From contig NZ_CP038033.1 of assembly GCF_004421105.1 (NCBI RefSeq), positions 1,879,659-1,943,658 of the forward strand: a DNA stretch of 64,000 nt, in the 5' to 3' direction. The stretch is from Nitrosococcus wardiae (GTDB lineage: Bacteria > Pseudomonadota > Gammaproteobacteria > Nitrosococcales > Nitrosococcaceae). Under the pieces are notes generated by a model. That model was not told the origin of the DNA. It was given only the letters and a program-made list of their open reading frames with translations, and made no database searches. The first letter of the stretch is position 1; every line of letters starts with the position of its first letter. The translations under genes and the position numbers were made by a program. Shown here piece after piece: positions 32,575 through 41,169 of this stretch.

Positions 32575-33480
32575 ATGAAGTCGTACAGTCTGACTCATCT
32601 GAAACAGCTTGAGGCGGAATCCATCTTTATCATGCGTGAGGTTGCCGCCACTTTTGAGCGGCCTGCGCTGCTGTTTTCTGGGGGCAAGGATTCTATCGTT
32701 ATGGTGCGGCTAGCCCAGAAAGCTTTTTGGCCCGCCAAATTGCCGTTTCCTTTACTCCATATCGATACAGGACATAATTTCCCTGAAACCCTGGAGTTTA
32801 GGGACAGCCTTGTGGAACAGGTAGGGGCACGATTGATAATTCGGACAGTACAGGATTCTATTGACAAGGGGCGTGCCGTGGAAGAGAAAGGCCCTAATGC
32901 TAGCCGTAATATGCTACAAACCATCACCTTGCTTGATGCTATTGAGGAACTTAAAATCGATGCGGCCTTCGGGGGCGGCCGCCGTGATGAAGAAAAGGCC
33001 CGGGCCAAGGAAAGAATCTTCTCTCACCGGGATGAGTTTGGCCAATGGGATCCAAAAAATCAGCGCCCGGAGCTATGGAGTTTGTTCAATGGCCGCAAGC
33101 ATATGGGCGAGCACTTCCGGGTTTTTCCTCTGAGTAATTGGACAGAAATGGATGTTTGGCAATATATTGCCCGAGAGAATTTGGCTATTCCCAGTATCTA
33201 TTTTAGCCATGAACGGGAAGTTGTCCAACGGGATGGGATGTTATTAGCCAATTCCTCCTATATTAGCTTGATGGCTGGAGAAGCCACTGAGCGACGGCGG
33301 GTTCGTTGTCGGACGGTGGGGGATATGACCTGTACCGGGGTAGTGGAGTCTGAGGCTGCTACGATTGAGGACATCATTCAGGAAGTGGCTGCGGCTAGGG
33401 TAACTGAGCGCGGCGGTCGGGCTGATGACAGGCGGTCGGAAGCGGCGATGGAAGATCGTAAAAAGCAAGGTTATTTCTGA
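32575..33480 (+). CDS. cysD: Sulfate adenylyltransferase subunit 2
   Basis: Small subunit of ATP sulfurylase, which forms APS from sulfate and ATP; 301 residues. The PP-loop SGGKDSIVMVRLAQKAF, LLHIDTGHNFPETLEFRD, FGGGRRDEEKARAKERIFS and NWTEMDVWQYI are family hallmarks, and the C-terminus DRRSEAAMEDRKKQGYF is typical. It lies between cysH and cysN. Confidence 0.96.
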   Translation: MKSYSLTHLKQLEAESIFIMREVAATFERPALLFSGGKDSIVMVRLAQKAFWPAKLPFPLLHIDTGHNFPETLEFRDSLVEQVGARLIIRTVQDSIDKGRAVEEKGPNASRNMLQTITLLDAIEELKIDAAFGGGRRDEEKARAKERIFSHRDEFGQWDPKNQRPELWSLFNGRKHMGEHFRVFPLSNWTEMDVWQYIARENLAIPSIYFSHEREVVQRDGMLLANSSYISLMAGEATERRRVRCRTVGDMTCTGVVESEAATIEDIIQEVAAARVTERGGRADDRRSEAAMEDRKKQGYF

Positions 33481-33493
33481 TATTTTAAAAACT

Positions 33494-34768
33494 ATGAGTG
33501 GATCTTTGCAGTCACAATATTTAGAGATGGATTTGTTGCGGCTCACCACCGCTGGCAGCGTGGACGATGGGAAGAGCACCCTCATTGGTCGTTTGCTCTA
33601 TGATTCGAAATCTATCTTCGAAGATCAACTGGAGTCTATCCAAAGGAGTAGCCAGCAGCGTGGTGACGGTCAAATTAATTTAGCATTACTCACCGATGGC
33701 TTGCGGGCAGAGCGGGAGCAAGGCATTACTATCGATGTGGCTTACCGCTATTTTGCAACACCTAAACGCAAGTTCATTATTTCGGATACCCCCGGCCATG
33801 TGCAATATACCCGGAATATGGTCACCGGGGCTTCCACTGCTAATTTGGCCATTGTGCTGGTTGACGCCCGTCATGGGATTATTGAGCAGACTTGCCGCCA
33901 TGCCTCCATAGCCTCCCTCTTGGAGCTTCCCCATCTGGTGTTGTGTATTAACAAGATGGATCTGGTGGATTACCAAGAAGAGGTGTTTGAGAATATCAAG
34001 AAAGAATTTGAGAATTTTGCAGCCAAGTTAGATATTCCCGATATCCATTATATTCCCATTAGCGCCTTACGGGGAGATAATGTTGTAGAAAAGTCCGAAA
34101 ACATGCCTTGGTATCAGGGAGGGACCTTGCTCTATACCCTGGAAAATGTACACATTGGCAGCGATTACAACCACATCGATAGTCGCTTTCCTGTGCAGTA
34201 CGTGATTCGTCCCCAGTCGGATCAATACCCTGATTATCGTGGCTATGCTGGACGGGTAGAAGGGGGGATTTTTCGGCCAGGGGATGAAGTCATTGCTCTG
34301 CCTTCAGGGTTTTCTACTCGCATCAAGTCCATTGATGCCATGGATGGTCCCGTAGAGGAGGCCTTTGCGCCGATGTCAGTCACTTTTACCCTGGAAGACG
34401 ACATTGATATCAGCCGGGGGGATATGATTGTCAAACCCACTAACCAACCTCAGGTCGCTCAGGATATTGAATTGATGGTTTGCTGGCTCAATGAAACTCC
34501 GTTGGCTCCTGGCGCTAAGTATGCCCTTAAGCATACTACCAAGGAGGCCCGCTGCGTCGTCAAGGAAGTGCGTTATAAATTGGATATTACTTCTTTAAGT
34601 CGACTTGAGGATGGGGCGATGTTAGCACTCAATGATATTGGTCGAATCAAGATCAGGACCACGAGTCCGCTGTTTTTTGATAGCTACCGCAAGAATCGGG
34701 GGACGGGCAGCTTAATTCTTATCAACGAATTTACTAATGAAACCGTAGGTGCGGGAATGATTCTCTAA
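33494..34768 (+). CDS. cysN: Sulfate adenylyltransferase subunit 1 (GTPase)
   Basis: GTPase subunit that couples GTP hydrolysis to APS synthesis, 424 residues from ATG 33494. An upstream start at 33425 would overlap cysD and is rejected. G1 is AGSVDDGKSTLIGRLLYDSK, G3 SDTPGHVQYTRNMVTGAS, G4 NKMDLVD, followed by EF-Tu-like beta-barrel domains. No CysC kinase domain is fused at the C-terminus. It is the last gene of the sulfur cluster. Confidence 0.96.
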   Translation: MSGSLQSQYLEMDLLRLTTAGSVDDGKSTLIGRLLYDSKSIFEDQLESIQRSSQQRGDGQINLALLTDGLRAEREQGITIDVAYRYFATPKRKFIISDTPGHVQYTRNMVTGASTANLAIVLVDARHGIIEQTCRHASIASLLELPHLVLCINKMDLVDYQEEVFENIKKEFENFAAKLDIPDIHYIPISALRGDNVVEKSENMPWYQGGTLLYTLENVHIGSDYNHIDSRFPVQYVIRPQSDQYPDYRGYAGRVEGGIFRPGDEVIALPSGFSTRIKSIDAMDGPVEEAFAPMSVTFTLEDDIDISRGDMIVKPTNQPQVAQDIELMVCWLNETPLAPGAKYALKHTTKEARCVVKEVRYKLDITSLSRLEDGAMLALNDIGRIKIRTTSPLFFDSYRKNRGTGSLILINEFTNETVGAGMIL

Positions 34769-34785
34769 CCCTAGCTAAGGGTTAG
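34765..34785. terminator. Hairpin between convergent cysN and the M14 gene
   Basis: CTAACCCT (34765-34772) and AGGGTTAG (34778-34785) form an 8-bp stem with a 5-base loop that includes the cysN stop codon. Neither strand shows a convincing U-run, so it may serve as a weak bidirectional terminator or an mRNA end stabiliser. Confidence 0.45.
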
Positions 34786-34818
34786 CCCTTCAAGTCTCCT
34801 AAATTTGGCAAAGAGGGG

Positions 34819-35826
34819 TTAGGGAGTACCGGGCAGTTGCATCCGCTCCATTAGATAACAGAGGCAATCCTGGCGAATGACACGGACATCACGAGTCAGC
34901 ATTGAGGGCATTACGGGGCGGCGAGTCCGAAGCTCGTTGTCTTCAAGATAAAAATAACGCTCACTGATTTCCAGATCTTGCTCGTCAGTAACGGTAAGCA
35001 GAATATTGGGATCTGAGGGTTGCCAACCCAAGAGGGTGTTGGCGGGTAATTCTTGGAAATTGAGTTGATCAAGATCATCCACCAAGCGTAAGTCCAAGTC
35101 TTCCCCGTGGAAACCGACTCGCAGTTCGGAAGGGATTCGGACTACGGCTACCGTATGGAAGAGTTCAATATCCCGTTTTGCGATGGAATGGGAGGGAAAT
35201 TCAGCCAGGTGCAAACAAGCGGTGAGGTATTCGCGGGCGTGAGTTACGCCTTGGGGACAATCGGGCTGGCCACATTCAAGGGTAACCGCCGGCCCTAGTT
35301 CCGCAAAGGACAGGGACTGCACACCTTGGGGGCGCACAAAGTAAATCACGGTCCGGCTGAAGAGGGCTGCTAAGTGGAGAAAGGGGGAAGCTAGCTTGTT
35401 GACGCAGGCGTAGTGGGGATTAAGGCCGGTATTATTATGGATGTCGATACTGGCAAACAAGCCGGATTTAGACATCTCTTCGTAAACCTGGGCCGCCATG
35501 GCATGTTCCTGTGTGGGGCCTGGAGTCCAAATCCGGTTATGATCGGGTTGGCTATCGAGACGCCGGAGGCGATAGCGAGCGGCGGCAATATTGCCCACGA
35601 AAAGAGATAACGCCCGTGGTAATGGCCGATTCTGATATTGACCTAAGAGACTGCGTACCGCCTCCCAGCCGACAGGCTCATTGCCATGAAGTAGGACAGA
35701 GACAAATAGGGGCGGTTTACGCCGTCCTTCCAGGTGAAATAGCGTCGGTCCTTCTAATTTTTTATAAAGCTCATGGGCTTCCAAGTCCAGTAACCCTTTG
35801 GGCAGTTCATGTCGTATCGTTAACAT
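34819..35826 (-). CDS. Aspartoacylase/succinylglutamate desuccinylase-like M14 zinc hydrolase
   Basis: Probable zinc amidohydrolase or carboxypeptidase of the M14 superfamily, 335 residues from ATG 35826; a longer TTG start at 35874 would overlap the upstream gene by 13 bases. Metal ligands are visible as LLHGNEP (HxxE, near residue 47) and ASIDIHNNTG, and a catalytic-type glutamate lies in VTLECGQPDCP. A C-terminal domain after about residue 220 resembles that of aspartoacylases. It lies downstream of and on the same strand as the GCS2-type ligase gene, so the pair may make and unmake a gamma-glutamyl or similar amide bond. Substrate unknown. Confidence 0.75.
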   Translation of the reverse strand: MLTIRHELPKGLLDLEAHELYKKLEGPTLFHLEGRRKPPLFVSVLLHGNEPVGWEAVRSLLGQYQNRPLPRALSLFVGNIAAARYRLRRLDSQPDHNRIWTPGPTQEHAMAAQVYEEMSKSGLFASIDIHNNTGLNPHYACVNKLASPFLHLAALFSRTVIYFVRPQGVQSLSFAELGPAVTLECGQPDCPQGVTHAREYLTACLHLAEFPSHSIAKRDIELFHTVAVVRIPSELRVGFHGEDLDLRLVDDLDQLNFQELPANTLLGWQPSDPNILLTVTDEQDLEISERYFYLEDNELRTRRPVMPSMLTRDVRVIRQDCLCYLMERMQLPGTP

Positions 35827-35861
35827 AAGCAGGCTTTTAGCGCTTGGATTTGGCGCTGTCT

Positions 35862-37292
35862 TTAAACTGTCCAATCATGGACGGGATTTCCCCGGTGTTG
35901 CCATTCTGTATAGGCGGCAGTGAGGGCATCCATGTCATGGCCATGGGTGGCCACATAGCGTCGTTGCCAGCGGGCTCCTGTTTGGCCTGTGGCGATACGC
36001 TGTTGTATGATCCCCAGGAAATATTGAATATCATGCTGATTAAGCTCAAGATGTTCAAGCCCTGTTCGAGCCAGGGGAAGCAAGCGTTCCATGAACAGGA
36101 CAGAAGCTTTTCCCCGATTACCATCTAACCAGTAGAGTTCCGCCTCTAGACCCTGCCGCGCAGAGGCATAGAAATTGTGCCGTGCCAAGTGAAAGGGAAG
36201 ATTTTCTTCAGGGGGCTCTTCCTCCTCTATCAGGGCCTCCACCATCCCTATGAATAAGGCCGCGTTGGCAATGGTGTCTGTGATGCTGGGGCCTGCGGGG
36301 ATGACCCGGTGTTCAATTCGCAGGTGGGGTTCTCCCCGAGCATTAAATCCTATGAGCGGCCGATTCCAGCGCCAGATGGTCCCATTATGAAGGCGCAGGT
36401 GAGCGAGGTTTTCCGGAGGTTCGTCGAATAAAACGGGCAGGAGCACTGGGAAGTGGCTTTGGTTTTCCTGAAAACACTCTAGCAGGGACTCTTTAACATA
36501 CCCGGCACCGAAAGAGACTCTCTTGAGGTCTCCTTCCTTGGAGTTTTTGTGTCCCCCCACGGAGACAGACTGCTCAAATAGAGGAATTCGGGTCTCTTCC
36601 CAAAGATCTTTGCCAAATAAGAAAGGGGAATTACTGGAGACGGCAACCATGGGGCCTGAAAGAAGGATGGCAGCGTTGAAATAACGAGCAGCGCTGCGAG
36701 TGGGCACCTGGAGGTGCAGCTGGAAAGAAGTGGTTGCGGCCTCCAACATTACGTTATTATGGGTAGTGCGGAGATGTTCTTGTCCCTTAATATTGATGCG
36801 GAGTGGGCGGCCGTGTCGCAGGCGCAGGACCTGCTCATTGAGGGCCCGGTAGCGGGATAGGTTGGACATATGTTCAAGGGAAAGGTCTGCTTCTCTAAGG
36901 CTAGGTAGTATCCCGATGGTTACCAATTCACAGCCGAGTAAATGGGCTCGGGTGCGGCACTGACGGCAGGTTTGCTCTAAACCCTCTTCCATGCGTTTAA
37001 AAACATCTCCGGATAAATATTCAGGAGGGCTATTTAACTCTATATTGAAATTGGCTAACTCCGGCACGACCAAGGGGTTATCTAGTGCCTGTAGGAAACG
37101 TTCATTGATGGAAGCAGGCCGGAAGTTATTATCAACCAGCCAGGCCTCAAGCTCATATCCGACCCGCTTTTTATAGGCGAAATGGTCTTGCTTCAGCCAC
37201 TGACCGACAAGTTGTGTTTCTGCGTTGAGGCGCTTGGTGAATGCTTTAAAGTCCTCTGGACTAAAATGGCTGGAAGGGATTTCACGGCCCAT
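35862..37292 (-). CDS. GCS2-family carboxylate-amine ligase (glutamate-cysteine ligase-like)
   Basis: ATP-dependent ligase of the glutamine-synthetase fold, 476 residues. VGYELEAWLVDNNFRP near residue 43 and NFNIELNSPPEYL correspond to the metal- and ATP-binding acidic motifs of GCS2 enzymes. TTSFQLHLQVP, SSNSPFLFGKDLW and HLRIEHRVIPAGPS follow in order. It is longer than YbdK-type proteins (about 370 residues). It might make gamma-glutamylcysteine or an unrelated amide; no glutathione synthetase gene is nearby. The upstream region contains a mobile-type repeat (37431-37592), leaving about 140 bases for its promoter. Confidence 0.7.
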   Translation of the reverse strand: MGREIPSSHFSPEDFKAFTKRLNAETQLVGQWLKQDHFAYKKRVGYELEAWLVDNNFRPASINERFLQALDNPLVVPELANFNIELNSPPEYLSGDVFKRMEEGLEQTCRQCRTRAHLLGCELVTIGILPSLREADLSLEHMSNLSRYRALNEQVLRLRHGRPLRINIKGQEHLRTTHNNVMLEAATTSFQLHLQVPTRSAARYFNAAILLSGPMVAVSSNSPFLFGKDLWEETRIPLFEQSVSVGGHKNSKEGDLKRVSFGAGYVKESLLECFQENQSHFPVLLPVLFDEPPENLAHLRLHNGTIWRWNRPLIGFNARGEPHLRIEHRVIPAGPSITDTIANAALFIGMVEALIEEEEPPEENLPFHLARHNFYASARQGLEAELYWLDGNRGKASVLFMERLLPLARTGLEHLELNQHDIQYFLGIIQQRIATGQTGARWQRRYVATHGHDMDALTAAYTEWQHRGNPVHDWTV

Positions 37293-37430
37293 AATATATC
37301 GTTGCCCATGAGATAATTAAGAAGTAAGCTAACTCTAGCTTAAAGTTAACCGGGAATCATCCTAATAGACCTGGGTTTATGATGGGGTTGCTTGAGGGGG
37401 GATAAATATTGCCTTTTAGTTGGTTGGTTA

Positions 37431-37592
37431 AGTATCTCAGTAAAAGTTTTGAAGTATTCCTGGAGTGGGCCGGTGGCGTGGAGCCAGGGGACAGGGAAGT
37501 CCCCGTAAACCCTTTTTTCAGGGAGGAAAAACGGATTTACGGAACACCACCAGCTCGCTCCTAAAACACCTCATATTTTATTCATAGGTACT
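37431..37592 (+). mobile_element. MITE-like interspersed repeat, copy A (162 bp)
   Basis: This lies in the 376-base gap between the GCS2 gene and the DUF190 gene. It is bounded by AGTATCT (37431-37437) and AGGTACT (37586-37592), which with flanking TTA and TAA form 10-base terminal inverted repeats (TTAAGTAYCT). It matches the inverse complement of 46244-46486 along its whole length, for example CTGGAGYGRGCCGGTGGCGTG, GAGCCAGGGGACAGGGAA and CTAAAACACCTCATATTTTA. The two halves are also partly complementary, so transcripts could fold into one long hairpin. No coding capacity is seen. The remaining parts of the gap (37293-37430 and 37593-37668) hold nothing I recognise. Confidence 0.85.
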
Positions 37593-37668
37593 TAAAGTGC
37601 CTAACACCTACCGCAAATATCCCGGGAGAGGTAGTTTAACGGCACTAAGCTGACTGAGGAAATTGAGG

Positions 37669-37983
37669 TCACTCATCTTTCCGGTGGCGAACTGCGGACA
37701 GGGTGAGGATATGGCCTAGATCCATCTGCTGTACCAGTTTGTGGATCACGGCGTCCACTCGATCCGGTTCGTCGTAAAATTCCACCACGAGGGGCAAATC
37801 CAAAGATAGATCAACCAAAGAGGCGGTGTGGATTTTTCCATCCTTGCCGAACCCGCTCATACCCCGCAGCACGGTGACACCAGCCACTCTTTCCTCGTCG
37901 TGCAGGAACTTCATGAGCTTGGACAGAAGGTGTTCGCCTTCGCGGAGATAAATCCGCGCTACGGTAACTTGCTGATGCGCCAT
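37669..37983 (-). CDS. DUF190 family protein
   Basis: Small cytoplasmic protein of 104 residues from ATG 37983. The family is recognised by RIYLREGEHL at the start, VAGVTVLRGMSGFGKDGKIHTASLVDLSLDLPLVVEF in the middle (positions 37765-37875) and a C-terminal LGHILTLSAVR. It resembles PII-like folds by recall of the family. It overlaps the 3' end of crcB by 25 bases on the same strand, so it is co-translated with the fluoride channel. DUF190 genes often accompany crcB, which suggests a regulatory or accessory role in fluoride export. That is association, not proof. Confidence 0.85.
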   Translation of the reverse strand: MAHQQVTVARIYLREGEHLLSKLMKFLHDEERVAGVTVLRGMSGFGKDGKIHTASLVDLSLDLPLVVEFYDEPDRVDAVIHKLVQQMDLGHILTLSAVRHRKDE

Positions 37984-38669
37984 AACCAGTTTCCCATAAG
38001 TGTGCCCAACCAAACCGCCGCGACACCGAGTAGGGCATTCACGGCGAAGATGCTTAATAGACTCTGAAATTCCAGCCGGATTTCGGGTAAGAGGAGCGTG
38101 AGTCCCAAGGTCGCCGCTAGGGTTATGACACCGAGCAAACTGATCAAAATAAGCACCCGATCTACAGCAGGCAGATCAAAGTAATGAAAGAAGAATCCGG
38201 CCACTGTAGCCAAGGCGAAGGCAACCAGCGGGACAAGCGCCAAGCCACCGTATGGAAATCCGTACCCTAGCCACGGGTAAAGGTCGGCGGCAAAGATCTG
38301 CCGCCCCAATACCAGCCCGATCCAGACTGCTGCGAGACACAAAATGATGCTTAATAAAATATTCAATGCGGCTTTTGAGAGATTACCTTCTTCAAACAGG
38401 TACAGTGTTTCCAAGGCAAAGGTCGAAAAGGTGGTATAGGCACCTAAGAATCCCACCAGAATCGCCGCCCGGTATTCGGCATCCAGCGAAATTCGGTGCA
38501 GCATGAACTCGTTCAGAAATCCCATTAAAAACGAGCCGGACACGTTAACAAACAGGGTGCCGTGGGGAAAGGCTTGGCCTAACCAAGCGTAAATGCCGGT
38601 AGCAACCAAGTAACGCGACACAGCTCCGATCGAACCACCTAACGCAATAGCAAAGAGATTTCCCATCAT
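37959..38669 (-). CDS. crcB: CrcB/Fluc fluoride channel with an extra C-terminal membrane domain
   Basis: Fluoride-specific channel, 236 residues against about 125 in most bacteria. Residues 1-125 form a complete Fluc unit: GGSIGAVSRY, GTLFVNVSGSFLMGF with the pore asparagine, GAYTTFSTFALE with the phenylalanine box, and LCLAAVWIGLVLG in the last helix. After a linker (IFAADLYPWLGYGFPYGG) come about 110 residues with three more hydrophobic segments, ending LLGVAAVWLGTLMG, which resembles the end of the first unit but lacks the other Fluc motifs. The extra part may be a degenerate second half or an accessory domain. The start is ATG 38669 or 38666. It is followed by the overlapping DUF190 gene. 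Confidence 0.88.
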   Translation of the reverse strand: MMGNLFAIALGGSIGAVSRYLVATGIYAWLGQAFPHGTLFVNVSGSFLMGFLNEFMLHRISLDAEYRAAILVGFLGAYTTFSTFALETLYLFEEGNLSKAALNILLSIILCLAAVWIGLVLGRQIFAADLYPWLGYGFPYGGLALVPLVAFALATVAGFFFHYFDLPAVDRVLILISLLGVITLAATLGLTLLLPEIRLEFQSLLSIFAVNALLGVAAVWLGTLMGNWLWRISKLP

Positions 38670-38760
38670 AATTTAGCCCAGCGCTTGCATGGATGGTACC
38701 ATTGGGTAAATCCTCGAGCAAAACTCTTGTTTTGGTAACTTAGGGGAAATAGGGAAGAAA

Positions 38761-38788
38761 ATCGTACGCTAAGAGGCACACTTGTCAA
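38761..38788 (-). promoter_or_regulatory. Candidate sigma-70 promoter for crcB-DUF190
   Basis: On the minus strand TTGACA (38783-38788) and TACGAT (38761-38766) are spaced by 16 bases and point to crcB, whose start is about 90 bases downstream. I looked for a fluoride riboswitch in that leader and did not find its conserved core. Confidence 0.5.
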
Positions 38789-38823
38789 GTTGGAGGCATA
38801 TAAGTGAATATGCCCTATGTTAG

Positions 38824-39087
38824 GCAGTTATCGTAGAAGAAGCTCGCCGTCGCGGCCTGGCGGGTGCCACTGTCCTTCGTGGCACCTTAGGTTTTGGGGC
38901 CAACAGCCGCATTCATACAGCCAAGATCCTCCGCCTTTCAGAAGACTTGCCCATGGTGGTGGAAATCGTGGATCAGCCGGAGCGGATTGCTCAGTTTCTG
39001 CCTGAATTAGATACCCTGATTGGGGAAGGTCTGGTAACCCTAGAACGGGTGCGCGTGATTACCTATCGTCACAGCCACTCAAAATGA
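38824..39087 (+). pseudogene. 5'-truncated second DUF190 gene
   Basis: The frame AVIVEEARRRGLAGATVLRG, followed by LGFGANSRIHTAKI, LRLSEDLPMVVEIVD and the C-terminal GLVTLERVRVITYRHSH, is a clear DUF190 protein lacking about the first 25 residues. An in-frame TAG stands immediately before it at 38821-38823, and no ATG, GTG or TTG occurs in the next 40 codons before the conserved core. The rest is intact up to TGA 39085-39087, so decay looks recent. It lies on the opposite strand from the intact DUF190-crcB pair, and its 5' end falls beside the crcB promoter region. A rearrangement there may have cut it. Confidence 0.8.
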
Positions 39088-39282
39088 GGTAAGGTAACAA
39101 AGTCGCTGATTGTGATCCCTGGCCCACAGAAACTGAGTCTCATAAGACGCGTTGAGCCAGCGAGGAGAGTATCTGCCCTCTAGGGTAGATGAAGATTAAT
39201 AAACAACTTAACGTATCCCATTAGGATTCCTCTGTCTTTAGCGTTTCTCGTCTAGGGATAGGGGTACTTGCATGCAAAAAAT
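39088..39282. other. Intergenic stretch upstream of parE
   Basis: The stretch from the DUF190 remnant to parE has no recognisable gene or repeat. It must contain the parE promoter, but I cannot pick a convincing -35/-10 pair. Together with 38670-38823 and the remnant it makes a 613-base interval without an intact gene. Confidence 0.5.
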
Positions 39283-41169
39283 ATGAGTGGAAACTACAAC
39301 GCCGCCGCAATTGAAGTACTCACTGGTTTGGAACCGGTGCGTAAGCGGCCGGGTATGTATACCGACACCCAACGACCTAACCATTTGGCCCAGGAAGTTA
39401 TCGATAATAGTGTTGATGAGGCCATTGCTGGTTTTGCCACCCAGATCGAAGTTGTTCTCCATCCCGATGGCTCCTTGTCGGTGCGTGATGACGGAAGGGG
39501 GATGCCGGTTGATCTCCATCCAGAAGAACAGTTGCCAGGGGTAGAGGTGATCCTCACTCGGCTTCATGCAGGGGGTAAATTTTCCTCCAAAAGCTATCGC
39601 TTCGCGGGAGGATTGCATGGGGTGGGGGTTTCAGTAGTCAATGCCCTTTCTTCCCGCTTAGAGGTTTGGATTCGACGCGATGGCTGCGAATATCACATGG
39701 CTTTTGCCAGCGGCGAGCGAGTTTCCGCTTTAAGGGCGGTTAATAAGGTAGGAAAGCGCAATAGGGGCACTCTCCTGCATTTTTGGCCGGATCCGGTATT
39801 TTTCGATACCCCTAAGTTTTCCGTAGCACGGCTTAAGCATGTTTTGCGCGCGAAAGCGGTACTCTGTCCAGGTCTTAATGTGATCTTTAAGGATGCTGCC
39901 ACAGGTGAGACGGTCAATTGGTGCTATCAAGAAGGCCTCTTGGCTTATCTCAGGGATGAGTTAGGTGAGGTTCCGCGGTTGCCTGAACAACCCTTTACCG
40001 GGGAAATGCAGGGCAATACCGAAGAGGTCTGCTGGGCTCTAGCTTGGTTGCCAGAAGGTGGCGAGATGGTAACAGAGAGTTACGTTAACCTGATTCCGAC
40101 GCCCCAGGGTGGAACCCATGTCAATGGCTTGCGGGCGGGATTGCTGGAGGCTATTCGGGAGTTCTGTGAGTTTCGGAATCTATTGCCAAGGGGGGTCAAG
40201 TTGGCCCCGGATGATGTTTGGGATCGAGTGAGCTACGTGCTCTCGGTTAAACTCCTTGACCCTCAGTTTTCAGGGCAGACAAAAGAACGCTTATCCTCCC
40301 GGGAATGTGCGAGTTTTGTTTCGGGTGTTGTTAAAGACGCTTTTAGCCTTTGGCTTAACCAGCATGTGGTCACTGGGGAAGCGATTGCGGAGCTGGCGAT
40401 TGGCAACGCTCAACGGCGTTTGCGCCATGCTAAAAAGGTGGTGCGCAAGCGAATCCAGACGGGTCCCGCACTCCCTGGAAAGTTGGCTGACTGCACCAGT
40501 CAGGATGTGAACCTTACCGAGCTTTTCTTGGTGGAAGGAGACTCGGCCGGTGGTAGTGCCAAGCAGGGTCGGGACCGAGAATTCCAAGCTATCATGCCCC
40601 TCCGGGGCAAGATTCTAAATACTTGGGAGGTGGATCCGGCCCAGGTGTTAGGTTCTCAAGAAGTGCACAATATTGCGATTGCGGTAGGTGTGGACCCAGG
40701 CTCTGCTAATCTTGACGGCTTGCGCTACGGTAAAATCTGTATTCTTGCCGATGCTGATTCTGATGGCGCCCATATTGCTACCTTAATTTCGGGACTGTTT
40801 TTACGCCATTTCCGCCCCTTAGTTGAAGCCGGCCATGTCTATGTGGCCATGCCGCCCCTTTATCGCATCGATGTGGGCAAGCATGTTTTCTACGCTCTTG
40901 ATGAGGCTGAGCAACAAGGGCTTCTCGACCGGATTGCCGCGGAAAAGATTAAGGGAAAAATAAATATTCAGCGTTTTAAAGGTCTGGGGGAGATGAATCC
41001 CATGCAACTACGGGAGACGACCATGGCGCCAGAGACACGACGATTAGTGCGTTTGACGGTGGCTCCCAATGATGACACGGACCAGTTGCTGGATCGGCTT
41101 CTATCCAAGCGACGGGCCGCTGATCGGCGGCGCTGGCTGGAGGAAAAGGGTAATTTGGCCGAGCTATGA
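39283..41169 (+). CDS. parE: DNA topoisomerase IV subunit B
   Basis: ATPase subunit of topoisomerase IV, which decatenates daughter chromosomes; 628 residues (E. coli 630). I chose ATG 39283; a TTG at 39268 would add five residues. The GHKL ATPase domain shows [21 protein letters not shown] and [14 protein letters not shown]. The TOPRIM domain has [19 protein letters not shown] and DADSDGAHI, then [11 protein letters not shown]. The length and the lack of the GyrB insertion favour ParE over GyrB. The stop overlaps parC by 4 bases. Confidence 0.94.
   Translation: MSGNYNAAAIEVLTGLEPVRKRPGMYTDTQRPNHLAQEVIDNSVDEAIAGFATQIEVVLHPDGSLSVRDDGRGMPVDLHPEEQLPGVEVILTRLHAGGKFSSKSYRFAGGLHGVGVSVVNALSSRLEVWIRRDGCEYHMAFASGERVSALRAVNKVGKRNRGTLLHFWPDPVFFDTPKFSVARLKHVLRAKAVLCPGLNVIFKDAATGETVNWCYQEGLLAYLRDELGEVPRLPEQPFTGEMQGNTEEVCWALAWLPEGGEMVTESYVNLIPTPQGGTHVNGLRAGLLEAIREFCEFRNLLPRGVKLAPDDVWDRVSYVLSVKLLDPQFSGQTKERLSSRECASFVSGVVKDAFSLWLNQHVVTGEAIAELAIGNAQRRLRHAKKVVRKRIQTGPALPGKLADCTSQDVNLTELFLVEGDSAGGSAKQGRDREFQAIMPLRGKILNTWEVDPAQVLGSQEVHNIAIAVGVDPGSANLDGLRYGKICILADADSDGAHIATLISGLFLRHFRPLVEAGHVYVAMPPLYRIDVGKHVFYALDEAEQQGLLDRIAAEKIKGKINIQRFKGLGEMNPMQLRETTMAPETRRLVRLTVAPNDDTDQLLDRLLSKRRAADRRRWLEEKGNLAEL

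Noticed and set aside
33425-33493. Upstream start for cysN within cysD
   Set aside because: The extra residues are unconserved and overlap cysD; ATG 33494 gives the expected N-terminus.
38670-38760. Fluoride riboswitch upstream of crcB
   Set aside because: The conserved core expected for the crcB motif could not be found in the leader on the minus strand.
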